From positions 1-52,833 of the forward strand of contig NZ_JARZHH010000077.1 of NCBI RefSeq assembly GCF_029946515.1: a stretch of DNA of 52,833 nt, given 5' to 3'. Source of the stretch: Polyangium sp. 6x1 (GTDB taxonomy: Bacteria > Myxococcota_A > Polyangia > Polyangiales > Polyangiaceae). Shown piece by piece: positions 1-9,154 of this stretch; positions within the stretch are counted from its first letter, which is position 1, and every line of letters starts with the position of its first letter. A model generated the notes under the pieces. The model saw nothing but the letters and a program-made list of their open reading frames with translations. It was not told the DNA's origin and did no database searches. The position numbers were made by a program, and so were the translations under genes.

Positions 1-2
1 CG

Positions 3-1622
3 GGCGGCGCGGGCGGCCAGGGCGGCGAGGGCGGCGCGGGCGGCGCGGGCGGCGCAGGCGGCGCGGGCGGTGCAGGCGGTGGAATGGGGGGCAGCGGTGG
101 AATGGGGGGATCGCCCGAGGAAAAGGTCGCCGAGCAGCTCGAGGCGGTTCGCAACGATCACGCTGCCCTCGTGGGGTTCTTGCGAAAAATGCCGAAGGGC
201 GCCGATTTGCATAGCCACACCTCGGGCGCCGTGACGCCCGAGAGCATGATCGAGTGGGGAGCGGCGGACGGGGCCTGCTTCAACGCGACCACGGGTTTTG
301 CCTCGGCCGGGCCTTGCATGGGCGAGGCCGTGCCCATGTCGAATGCGCTGAATGACCAGGCCCTCTACGACAGCATGCTGATGGCTTGGTCCATGGAGGG
401 CTTCATGGGCACGCTGCTCCAGGGCCACCAGCACTTCTTCGATGCGTTCGGGAAGTTCGGCGCCGTCCTCAACGAGTCCCGCGGGGACGACATGCTCGCG
501 CAGGTCCGCTCGACGGCGGGGCACAACAATCAGGTTTACATCGAGCTGATGCAGGGCTTCGGCTCGGGCGCCGTCGGCACCATCGCCGAGTCCAAGGTCA
601 TGCCGGGCGACGCGTGGGATGAGCCCTACCTCTTGCAGAAGCGAACCGAGATCCTCGCGGAGCCCGGCTTTCAGACGGCCATCAACAACGCGAAGGCGAG
701 CATCGCGAGCGCGCTCTCCGGCTCCGACGTGCTGCTCAACTGCGGCAGCGCCATGGCCGACCCCGGCTGCAACGTCGAGGTGCGTTTCATGGTCGCCGGC
801 ACCCGCACCCGGTCGCGCGCGTACGTCTTTGGCCAGTGGGTCTTCGGATTCGAGCTCGCGCAGGTCGTCCCCGAGCTCGTGGGCGTCAACCTCGTCTCGC
901 CGGAGGAGGATGCGAACTCCCTCCTTTATTACAACGACGAGATGCTCGCGGTGAGCGTCCTCCGCAAATTCAATGATCAGGATCCGAGCCGGAAGACGGT
1001 CCACGTCGGCTTGCACGCGGGCGAGCTCATTCCCCAGGTCCTGCCCATGACGCCGGCAGGACAGGCGGAGCTCACCTATCACATTCGCAGTGCCGTCGAC
1101 ATCGCGGGGGCGGAGCGAATCGGCCACGGGGTCGACGTGCTGGGGAGGACGGCAGGCGAGGGCGCCGACCAGCTCCTCGCGACCATGGCCGAGAAGGGGG
1201 TCATGGTCGAGATCTGCTTGACGTCCAATGACACGCTGCTCGGCATTGCGGGCAACCAGCATCCGTTTGGCGCGTACATGGCGAAGAATGTGCCCGTGGC
1301 GCCGTCGACCGACGACCAAGGCATCCTTCGGATCGAGATCACGGACGAGTATGCGCGCGCCGTGGAGGAGCACGGCCTCGGCTACGTTGCGCTGAAGAAG
1401 CTCGCCCGCACGAGCCTCGAGCACGCGTTCATCGAGGGCAAGAGCATCTGGAAGACGCGCGACGATTTCACCACGCGTGTCGACGAATGCGCGGCCGACG
1501 TCCCGGGGTCGACGGTGTCCGCCGCGTGCGACGCCTTCCTCGCGGCGAACAACAAGGCACGCGTCCAGTGGCAGCACGAGAGTGATACGGCCGCGTTCGA
1601 GCAGTCCATCGTGCAGCCGTGA
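3..1622 (+). CDS. Adenosine deaminase-like exported protein (5' partial)
   Basis: Metal-dependent purine-nucleoside deaminase family, probably hydrolysing adenosine to inosine outside the cytoplasm. The frame is open from the first bases of the window, so the start and any signal peptide lie upstream. The visible N-terminus is about 30 residues of Gly/Ala repeats, a tether typical of myxobacterial lipoproteins. The catalytic part shows the metal-binding ADLHSHTSG motif (about 201-227), GLHAGE (about 1009), GHGVDV (about 1123) and STDDQG (about 1306), in the order of adenosine deaminases. The length and long N-terminal helical region resemble the secreted ADGF/CECR1 branch more than the short cytosolic enzyme, but I cannot exclude a different amidohydrolase substrate. 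It converges with the collagen-like gene. Confidence 0.85.
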   Translation, partial: GGAGGQGGEGGAGGAGGAGGAGGAGGGMGGSGGMGGSPEEKVAEQLEAVRNDHAALVGFLRKMPKGADLHSHTSGAVTPESMIEWGAADGACFNATTGFASAGPCMGEAVPMSNALNDQALYDSMLMAWSMEGFMGTLLQGHQHFFDAFGKFGAVLNESRGDDMLAQVRSTAGHNNQVYIELMQGFGSGAVGTIAESKVMPGDAWDEPYLLQKRTEILAEPGFQTAINNAKASIASALSGSDVLLNCGSAMADPGCNVEVRFMVAGTRTRSRAYVFGQWVFGFELAQVVPELVGVNLVSPEEDANSLLYYNDEMLAVSVLRKFNDQDPSRKTVHVGLHAGELIPQVLPMTPAGQAELTYHIRSAVDIAGAERIGHGVDVLGRTAGEGADQLLATMAEKGVMVEICLTSNDTLLGIAGNQHPFGAYMAKNVPVAPSTDDQGILRIEITDEYARAVEEHGLGYVALKKLARTSLEHAFIEGKSIWKTRDDFTTRVDECAADVPGSTVSAACDAFLAANNKARVQWQHESDTAAFEQSIVQP

Positions 1623-1635
1623 CGCCTGGCCTGCC

Positions 1636-1685
1636 GAGCCGCCTTTCCTGGGATGAGCTGATCATCCGCCGCGGAGAGGCGGCTC
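1636..1685. terminator. Nested inverted repeat between convergent genes
   Basis: GAGCCGCCT (1636-1644) pairs perfectly with AGGCGGCTC (1677-1685). Inside this 9-bp stem a second perfect hairpin forms, GGATGA (1651-1656) with TCATCC (1662-1667). It fills the 69-bp gap between two convergent genes, so a two-way terminator is the natural reading. There is no T-run, so an intrinsic terminator is not proven. Confidence 0.5.
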
Positions 1686-1691
1686 TCTCCC

Positions 1692-2924
1692 TCACCACGA
1701 AACGCACGCGAGCGGCACGGTCGCGTTGACGTTCGACACAAGCTGCGACGAGCCGTTGCTGCTCGTCACGGTCCATGTGTTCGCGTCCCCCGCGATGGTG
1801 AAATACGGGCTGATGAAGGCCGACCGCCATAGAGCGATCACGTCGAGCCGCGAGGCTGCCCGGAATCCAGCGCCAAACTCCGTCACACACGCCGTATCCT
1901 TCGACGCGTTCGTCAGCACGCTGTTGACGGTGCTGCGTGTGAACTGAATCGGTGCGGCCAATCGAACACACGCGAGGGGCACGGTTGCGTTGACGTTCGA
2001 CACGAGCTGCGAAGAGCCAGTGGTACTCGTCACGGTCCATGTGTTCGCGTCCCCCGCGATGGTGAAATACGGGCTGATGAAGGACGACCGCCACAGCGCG
2101 ATCACGTCGAGCCGCGAAGCTGCCCGGTAGCCAGCGCCGAATTCGGTCACACACGACGTATCCTTCGACGCATTCGCGAGCACGCTGTTGACGGTGGCGC
2201 GCGTGAACATCAGGTCGTTGCCCGAGCCTGCGGCGCCCGTCGGCCCCGCGGCGCCCGTGGGCCCCGCGGCGCCTTCCGGCCCCATGGGTCCCGTCGGCCC
2301 TGTGGGCCCGTCCGGCCCCTGCAATCCCATGGGACCCATGGGCCCCGCAGGCCCCGTGGCTCCCGTGGGCCCCGTGGCTCCCGCGGGGCCCATCGCTCCT
2401 GTCGGCCCCACCGGACCCGCCGGCCCCGCGAGCCCGGCCGGATCCCCGACCCATTTCCCATTTTCGTCGATCACCACGCCCACGCCGTCGATCGAGACCG
2501 ACCGAGGCGTGATGTCCCCCGTCACGTTCCCCGCGAGCATGGCGTAGGGAACACTGCGGATCGCAGCCCGCGGCGACATCTCCGGGTCCGCGCCGACCTT
2601 GATGCCCAGCCAGCGGACGGAGCCATCGAACACATCGGCTCCGAATGTGGTGGTCTCCCCGAGCGCCACCGAAAAATAACCCTCGTCGAACGTGACCTCA
2701 CGCGTCTCGGTCCACAGGGCGTTGGAGCTTGCCGGGTCGGAACCGTCGTAAATGGTGAAGACGATATCCAGCGTGCCGTTCACGGCCGTTCCCGCCGCGT
2801 CGTAGAGCCGGCCCTGCTGCGTGATCTGGGAAGGGACCGCGGCCGAGGCCGCGGGCGATACGAGCATGGCGCCGAGCGCCACGAGACCGACCGAACACCA
2901 ATGCTGGAGGGTTCTGTTCTTCAT
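1692..2924 (-). CDS. Exported collagen-like repeat protein with duplicated C-terminal domain
   Basis: A 410-aa protein of unknown role, probably surface or extracellular. Residues 1-29 form a signal peptide (basic start, hydrophobic core, Ala-rich cleavage site). Residues 30-160 form a beta-rich N-terminal domain of the type found ahead of bacterial collagen-like or tail-fibre-like stalks. Residues about 163-234 are Gly-X-Y collagen triplets, roughly two dozen and rich in GPTG, GPAG and GPMG. Residues 240-320 and 328-408 are two near-identical copies of an 81-residue Cys-containing domain. The start overlaps the stop of the upstream Ser/Gly-rich gene (ATGA at 2921-2924), which indicates translational coupling and joint function. 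Confidence 0.85.
   Translation of the reverse strand: MKNRTLQHWCSVGLVALGAMLVSPAASAAVPSQITQQGRLYDAAGTAVNGTLDIVFTIYDGSDPASSNALWTETREVTFDEGYFSVALGETTTFGADVFDGSVRWLGIKVGADPEMSPRAAIRSVPYAMLAGNVTGDITPRSVSIDGVGVVIDENGKWVGDPAGLAGPAGPVGPTGAMGPAGATGPTGATGPAGPMGPMGLQGPDGPTGPTGPMGPEGAAGPTGAAGPTGAAGSGNDLMFTRATVNSVLANASKDTSCVTEFGAGYRAASRLDVIALWRSSFISPYFTIAGDANTWTVTSTTGSSQLVSNVNATVPLACVRLAAPIQFTRSTVNSVLTNASKDTACVTEFGAGFRAASRLDVIALWRSAFISPYFTIAGDANTWTVTSSNGSSQLVSNVNATVPLACVSW
1701..2207 (-). repeat. Intragenic tandem duplication (about 264-bp period)
   Basis: The two C-terminal domains of the collagen-like protein are encoded by near-identical stretches at about 1965-2207 and 1701-1943. Both begin TVNSVL.NASKD and end [12 protein letters not shown], with few substitutions, which suggests recent duplication or gene conversion. 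Confidence 0.85.
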
Positions 2925-3319
2925 TTCGAGCTCCCATTCGAGCCAGCGAGCCCGCCCTGCAAGCGGTGGCTCTGTCCCTTCATCGTTTCCTGGGCCAGCG
3001 ATGGCTGGCCGAGCGTGAACACCATTTGATACCCCGGACTCTTGCTCACGGTACCCGCGTTGACGACCTCCACGGCCCCCGGCCCATTGTTGGCCATGGG
3101 CCCGCCTCCCGTGCCACTGCCACTGCCACTGCTCGCGCTCGAGCTACCACCGCTCCCCCCCGAACCACTGGTCGAGCTCGAGCTGCCTGCAATCCCGCCC
3201 GTGCCGCTCGATGTCGCTCCTTCCGAGCTACAACCTGGTGCACAAGCACTGGCCAGCAGGACGAAGCCTGCCGCCGCCCGCGCCAGGTATCGACCGTGGG
3301 GCCAGGACTGAATCGTCAT
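2921..3319 (-). CDS. Small exported Ser/Gly-rich protein
   Basis: A 132-aa protein. The ATG at 3319 is chosen because the upstream extension is Arg-rich out-of-gene translation and a GGAGG lies about 11 bases before it. An N-terminal hydrophobic segment ends ASACAPGC, a relaxed lipobox, so it may be a lipoprotein. Residues about 37-73 are a Ser/Gly linker. The C-terminus (VFTLGQPS...HRLQGGL) resembles a short conserved tail that I recall in myxobacterial exported proteins; this is a recollection, not a search. Its stop overlaps the start of the collagen-like gene by 4 bases, so the two are probably made and displayed together. Function unknown. Confidence 0.75.
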   Translation of the reverse strand: MTIQSWPHGRYLARAAAGFVLLASACAPGCSSEGATSSGTGGIAGSSSSTSGSGGSGGSSSASSGSGSGTGGGPMANNGPGAVEVVNAGTVSKSPGYQMVFTLGQPSLAQETMKGQSHRLQGGLAGSNGSSK

Positions 3320-3564
3320 TGCCACGATGCCTCCATCCCAAAGAGTCGAAGACGTCCTTGACGGGGATGTGCGCTCTTCAGGATTGAAGGAGGATACCCG
3401 CGACGGCGCCCGACCGAAAGGCCGGCCTTGCGTCGCTGTGGCATTGGTTGACCGATCACGCGCGGCTGCGACAGGGGAACGGGCCGGAGCCGCCGCTTCC
3501 ACGGATGGATCCGACGGCGCTTTACGCCGCGGCTCATCCGTGGTGAATCGGGGGCGCCCAGAGC

Positions 3565-4701
3565 ATGTCGCACGACAGCGCGCAGCAGCCCCCCACGGAC
3601 GACATCGAGCGGGACGTGTCCGCCTTGAAGCCGGTCGGGCGCGGGCGTGTCGTCGCGCGGATTCTTGGTGGCATTGCACTGGTGTTGCTTGCCCCCGTTC
3701 TGATCCTCTTCGTCGCCGCGAACGGCGTGACGATTTTCACGCTGGCCCTCGGGGCGCTGTTCGTGGCGATGGGCCTGATGACCATGATCCGGCCTCCGCC
3801 TGCTGGACCCAGGCGGGTCGCATGGATCACAGCCACAGCACTCTGCTCGATGGGTGTCTCGACGTTCATCGTCGCGAGATTCGTCGTCGCGCCTCCGCCT
3901 CAGGAATTTCACTTCGTCGAGGAAGGCCGTCGTGATGCGTCGCCGCCATGGCTCAGCCGGCTCGTGGAGGAACGGGAGACGGTCCTGGCTGGATTGTACT
4001 TCTCGGATGCGCTGGGGCTCATCAAGGGGCCTGAGCGGGATCACCTCGATCAGCTCCTTCGCAACGCTTACGCGGAATCACCGCCTCCGTGGCCCAATGC
4101 TGTTCTCATCGAGTCCTCTTCCGATGCTTCGAGACACCTCGAGCATGTTCCAAAGGGCTCGATGGCCGTTCCGTGTTTCGTATTTCTCCACGGCTTCGGC
4201 GGTCAACTCACGGCCTATGTACGGGTGCTCCACCAGGCGTTCGGCGACCGGTTCGTGATCGTCGCGCCGTTCCTCGACTCCACGGGCGCATTCTGGACGC
4301 CGCGCGGCAAGGCGGTGGTGAGCGCTCTCGTCACCAAGCACTTGCCCCCCGAGGTCGATCGATCACGTGTCTTCCTCGTCGGCCTGTCGAATGGCGCGGT
4401 GGGGGCGACGGCGATCCTGCAAGATCCAGAACTGTCACGGCAGTTCCGCGGATTCGTCCTCGTCTCCGGGATCGGCGAGGTTGCGCAGCCGAGCGCGGGG
4501 GCGAATGTCCTTCTGATTGCAGGTACCAAGGACACGCGGTTTCCGCTGGACCACATGCAGAACACGGCCGAATCGCTGCGAGGGAGCGGGGCTCGGGTCG
4601 AGATCGAGACGTTTCCGGCAGACCATTTCCTGTGGTTGAGCCACGCACGAGAAATGACGGCGGTCATCGACGGGTGGCTATCAACGCAGTTGCGAGAATG
4701 A
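3565..4701 (+). CDS. Membrane-anchored alpha/beta hydrolase
   Basis: A 378-aa serine hydrolase of unknown substrate. Three hydrophobic segments (about 33-52, 55-75 and 88-108) anchor the N-terminus in the inner membrane. The rest is an alpha/beta-hydrolase fold: strand and oxyanion HGFGG (209-213), nucleophile elbow GLSNG with Ser275, acid Asp323 in AGTKD, and base His354 in PADHF. This layout resembles phospholipase/carboxylesterase or dienelactone-hydrolase types. Which side of the membrane the catalytic domain faces cannot be read. It is divergent from the collagen-like pair and appears monocistronic. Confidence 0.8.
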   Translation: MSHDSAQQPPTDDIERDVSALKPVGRGRVVARILGGIALVLLAPVLILFVAANGVTIFTLALGALFVAMGLMTMIRPPPAGPRRVAWITATALCSMGVSTFIVARFVVAPPPQEFHFVEEGRRDASPPWLSRLVEERETVLAGLYFSDALGLIKGPERDHLDQLLRNAYAESPPPWPNAVLIESSSDASRHLEHVPKGSMAVPCFVFLHGFGGQLTAYVRVLHQAFGDRFVIVAPFLDSTGAFWTPRGKAVVSALVTKHLPPEVDRSRVFLVGLSNGAVGATAILQDPELSRQFRGFVLVSGIGEVAQPSAGANVLLIAGTKDTRFPLDHMQNTAESLRGSGARVEIETFPADHFLWLSHAREMTAVIDGWLSTQLRE

Positions 4702-5165
4702 TGCGCGGCTGGCCTTGTCCGTACCCTCGTGACGTCGTGTCCTGACGCAGCGTCCTCTCCTTATCAACGGCACGCATTCATCACCCCCAGCGATAGCGTC
4801 GTAGGTTTTCAACTACGCCCTCGTCGCACTCGCCGGATTGCCGCGTCCGTCATCCAAACGAACTCGCGTCAGAGACGGGCCCGTCTTCGGGGTGGTCCGA
4901 TATCGCATGACGGCGGGTATCTCCGAGATCCCGGCCCACGTGTGCGTGGCTTGGCCCGGTGAGCCCGAGGGGCTTTCTTCTTCATGGCGGCGGCGGGGGG
5001 GAGGGCCAGGGTACGGGAGGTCGGGGACGGGGCTCAAGCCCCTCGACGCATGGCCGGATACATTTGCGATGGGCTGCCGCCTCCTGCCACGCGTCCGGGC
5101 TGTTGCCCGAATGTTGTGTATTTCGCTCCCGGTTTTTACGATGGCCTCATCGCAGAGGTGGGGGC
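4702..5165. other. Intergenic region with palindromes and a shared 30-bp block
   Basis: No convincing gene. Visible items are a perfect 14-bp palindrome AGACGGGCCCGTCT (4873-4886), a short ATCTCcGAGAT palindrome near 4919, a weak hairpin AGCCC/GGGCT at 4962-4974 followed by a pyrimidine run, and a block at 4781-4810 that recurs at 6240-6269. The 3' end carries the ribosome-binding site of the next gene. Confidence 0.5.
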
Positions 5166-5660
5166 ATGAGAGCGCTCGTCGTCGGCTTGCTTTTCGTGTG
5201 GTTCGCCGTGCTCGGCCCGGCTTGCTGGGATCCCGAGTGCAAGAACCCGAAGAGGGGAGCGCCGAACGGCGAGGCGGGCGCCCGCGAGGGGGTTCTCGTC
5301 CAGTGCAACGTGGTGCTGACCTGCGCGCTGCCAGGCGGAGGTGACAGTCGATTCCCCTTGGTGGGAGTGGAGGACACGCAGATCATCGACCGCAGAAGCT
5401 CCGTCGACAACGAAGATGCGTGCATCGAAAGGACCAAGGAGCGCGGGATTCAGGCGCGGTGCGGCATCCTCGAAGTTGCACCCAAGGTCGTTTGCCTCGA
5501 CCCACCAGGTTCGAATGGCTGTGGTTCGAGCCCGGGAAATGGCACCGTCATCATCGTCGGGAGTGCGGCCAGCGGCGATTTCAAGGGCGACCCGCCGGGC
5601 GAGGGAGGAACGGACGACTACGGTAGCGGGTATGGGGCGGGGGATCAGGGGGGGCTCTGA
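5166..5660 (+). CDS. Small exported Cys-containing protein, hypothetical
   Basis: A 164-aa protein that I do not recognise. ATG 5166 is chosen because it begins a clear signal peptide (MRALVVGLLF...LGPAC) and is preceded by AGGTGGGGG. The mature part has eight or so cysteines, suggesting disulfides in an oxidising compartment, and ends in a Gly/Asp-rich tail. The Cys after GPA could be a lipidation site, but the box is atypical. It converges with another Cys-rich exported protein only 18 bases away. Confidence 0.7.
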   Translation: MRALVVGLLFVWFAVLGPACWDPECKNPKRGAPNGEAGAREGVLVQCNVVLTCALPGGGDSRFPLVGVEDTQIIDRRSSVDNEDACIERTKERGIQARCGILEVAPKVVCLDPPGSNGCGSSPGNGTVIIVGSAASGDFKGDPPGEGGTDDYGSGYGAGDQGGL

Positions 5661-5678
5661 TCTGCCACGAACGAAACA

Positions 5679-6152
5679 TCAATCCCTGCGATCAGGCGGC
5701 AGATACCACTGCGTGCCGACGAGGGCCGGGCATCTCTTCTCCACCTCCACGTTGAGGCAACCGAAGTAGGCGTTGATTCCCGCCAACGTGTTCGTGTGAC
5801 GAGCCAATGGCTCGCATAGACGCTCCGCCTCGAACTGGAGGCTCCAGAAGAGCGCCCCCTCTTCATCCTCGCACGGCTTGCACCAGATTGGATCGAGCTC
5901 CGTGCATGCCACGTGATTCGGGCATTTCGCCATCACGCAACCGGCCTGGCAGGCTTCCTCCTGCCCCGCGGGTGGCTTCTGGCAGATCTCCCCGCCCGCC
6001 TCGCACAACTCGAACACCGCGGCGAGGTCCTTGTCGCAGGCGTCCGCCCCGAGTGTGTCCGACGAGGCGCGCCGGACCTTCATGCCGACACCGACGGCCA
6101 CGGCGATCGGCAAGGTGATCGCAGCGGCGAAGAGCTTTTTTTGGCGGGTCAT
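5679..6152 (-). CDS. Small Cys-rich exported protein, hypothetical
   Basis: A 157-aa protein of unknown function. ATG 6152 (MTRQKKLFAAAITLP) is preferred over an upstream in-frame ATG because it gives a compact basic-hydrophobic signal or anchor and follows a GGGGG tract about 8 bases upstream. The mature region holds about ten cysteines in spaced pairs (CELC-like, CQAGCVMAKC, CKPC), suggesting a disulfide-stabilised or metal-binding fold. It resembles small Cys-rich myxobacterial periplasmic proteins of no known role. Confidence 0.7.
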   Translation of the reverse strand: MTRQKKLFAAAITLPIAVAVGVGMKVRRASSDTLGADACDKDLAAVFELCEAGGEICQKPPAGQEEACQAGCVMAKCPNHVACTELDPIWCKPCEDEEGALFWSLQFEAERLCEPLARHTNTLAGINAYFGCLNVEVEKRCPALVGTQWYLPPDRRD

Positions 6153-6575
6153 GTGCCGTATCCCCCGTGTGCCCCTGGCCACTCTACAGGAGCCGACGCG
6201 CGTGCGCGAATGTTCCGCGTCTCTGGAAACACGCCCCCGTCACCCCCAGCGATGATCTCGTAGGCCTTTGTCCCCCGCCCACGCCGCCCTCCCCATCTTC
6301 GCCCGTCCCTCGCCCACACGACCGCCCCTCGCCTCCCCACCGCCCCCGACCCTCGCCGGCCGCGTCTCCTCCTCTCCCGCGCCACGCCCTCGTGTCTCCG
6401 GAGACTCGGCCCCGCCTCGTCCGCCCCTCGCCCCCATCCCCCCGCGCACACGTCCCCGTCGCCTTCTTGCTCGACCTCCATTCTTGAAGACACGGCCTCG
6501 TCCAACACGCGCACTGCAATCATGCAGCCCGACAATACAACCCTATACCCCCCGCATTCGGGGAGGAGTCTTCCG
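6153..6575. other. Divergent intergenic region with a C-rich, pyrimidine-skewed strand
   Basis: This separates the minus Cys-rich gene from the plus gene at 6576. From about 6260 to 6480 the plus strand is dominated by C and T with very few A. It contains the palindrome GTCTCCGGAGAC (6394-6405). A TATACC (6544-6549) lies about 27 bases before the plus gene and may be a -10 element. Frames read through this tract are Pro/Arg or Gly/Arg low-complexity and do not look like proteins. Confidence 0.5.
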
Positions 6576-7067
6576 ATGTCCGATCCCAAGCATCCCGAGC
6601 CGAACGATCAGATCATTGACGTCTCGGACCTTGCCCTCGTCGACATCACGCCCGACCACATCAACCGTCTGAGCAAGCTGCGCGAGGGGTACGACGTTGC
6701 CGTCAAGACCGTCGTGACCGCCTCGCCCCTCGCTCTCCAGCGCGCGGCCATCCATCCGGGTGAGGTCGCGGCGCTCGCTGCGAATTGGGCCGATGTCCAG
6801 CGCATCGACGAGGTCGTGCCCGCCGTGGAAAAGCTCCTGGAGCTCCTCCACGAGACGCGCCTCATGCGAGGTCACGAGATCGCCATGCGGCTCGGCGAGA
6901 TGGCGCAGCAGATCCGTCGCCGTGCCGATCGCTCTCCCGGCGGCGCCGAAATCCTCGCGCCCTTCGAGGCCTTGCTTGCCTACCAGTCGGGCCCCGCGCT
7001 CAAGGCCGTCGCGACCAAGGAAAAGGCCCGCGCCAACGAAGAGGCGCCAAGCCCCTCTGTGGGTTGA
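6576..7067 (+). CDS. Hypothetical alpha-helical cytoplasmic protein
   Basis: A 163-aa protein without signal peptide or membrane segment. ATG 6576 is chosen over an upstream in-frame ATG because GGGGAGGAG lies 7 bases before it. The sequence is mostly amphipathic helix, with an acidic N-terminus, a central region with the regularity of a four-helix bundle, and a charged disordered tail. No catalytic motif is seen. Some proteins secreted by myxobacteria have a similar helical make-up, but I cannot assign a family. It ends 13 bases before hairpin element copy A, which may serve as its terminator. Confidence 0.7.
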   Translation: MSDPKHPEPNDQIIDVSDLALVDITPDHINRLSKLREGYDVAVKTVVTASPLALQRAAIHPGEVAALAANWADVQRIDEVVPAVEKLLELLHETRLMRGHEIAMRLGEMAQQIRRRADRSPGGAEILAPFEALLAYQSGPALKAVATKEKARANEEAPSPSVG

Positions 7068-7079
7068 TGACCGAGGGCG

Positions 7080-7385
7080 TCTCGCTGGGGCGTTGCCCCA
7101 GGCCCCACCAGGAGCTGTCCGCTCCTGGACCTGGACCAGCGCCCGCGCTGGACTGAGGGTCGATGAACTGCGCTCCGCGCAGTTCATCGAACAGCCGGGG
7201 TCAAGACCACGAGCGATCCTGCCAGCCAAGACGGCAGCGCTGATGATTCAACCGGCGGGGCGGTCCCACCGGCCTGTGGGAAGAACTGCGCATCGCGCAG
7301 TTCTTCCCCAAATGGTCCAGGGCTGGCCCTGGTCCGGGTCGAGGGGCGGATAGCCCCCGCGGGGCCCGGGGCAGCGCCCCGGCGC
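7080..7385. repeat. Multi-hairpin element, copy A (two inverted halves plus core)
   Basis: Eight hairpins in order. Left half: CTGGGGC/GCCCCAG (7085-7101), CCAGGAGC/GCTCCTGG (7108-7128), CCAGCGC/GCGCTGG (7136-7151) and the 14-bp stem TCGATGAACTGCGC with its complement (7160-7190). A core of about 87 bp follows (7191-7277). The right half mirrors the left: 14-bp stem GGGAAGAACTGCGC (7278-7308), CCAGGGC (7317-7332), GGGGC (7343-7357) and CCGGGGC (7366-7382). It lies between the convergent hypothetical gene and accC. Non-coding: the frames differ between copies. Confidence 0.9.
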
Positions 7386-7399
7386 TACGCCGCCACTGC

Positions 7400-8905
<1,506 letters not shown>

Positions 8906-8943
8906 GGACGCCACGTAGCACGGCTCGGGGCGGGGCGGGTGGG

Positions 8944-9056
8944 GGTTCGGGGCGCAGGGCGCCGAAGGCGAGCTCGGTGCCCCGAGCGTCAAGGAAACGG
9001 GTTCGGGGCGCAGGGCGCCGAAGGCGAGCTCGGTGCCCCGAGCGTCAAGGAAACCC
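8944..9056. repeat. Tandem pair of 56-bp hairpin repeats (family 2)
   Basis: Two copies, 8945-9000 and 9001-9056, identical except for the last two bases. Each has an outer stem CGGGGC/GCCCCG and a smaller inner inverted repeat, and ends GCCCCGAGCGTC. They sit in the divergent gap between accC and xseA. The ends match repeats at 28.1 and 31.9 kb. Confidence 0.9.
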
Positions 9057-9154
9057 TTTCCCTCTGGCCAGTTACGAGCTACCTCTCGCCCCCCGTGGAG
9101 CGACGCGAATCGGGCCCTGCCCTCTCTTTTCACGGGGCAGGCGACCCCGACGAG

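Noticed and set aside
4959-5165. N-terminal extension of the small gene at 5166
   Set aside because: Gly/Arg-rich out-of-gene translation; the signal peptide and ribosome-binding site support the ATG at 5166.
7080-7385. Hairpin element as a tRNA, riboswitch or CRISPR array
   Set aside because: No tRNA cloverleaf, no evenly spaced direct repeats with unique spacers, and copies lie at gene ends rather than in a cas locus.
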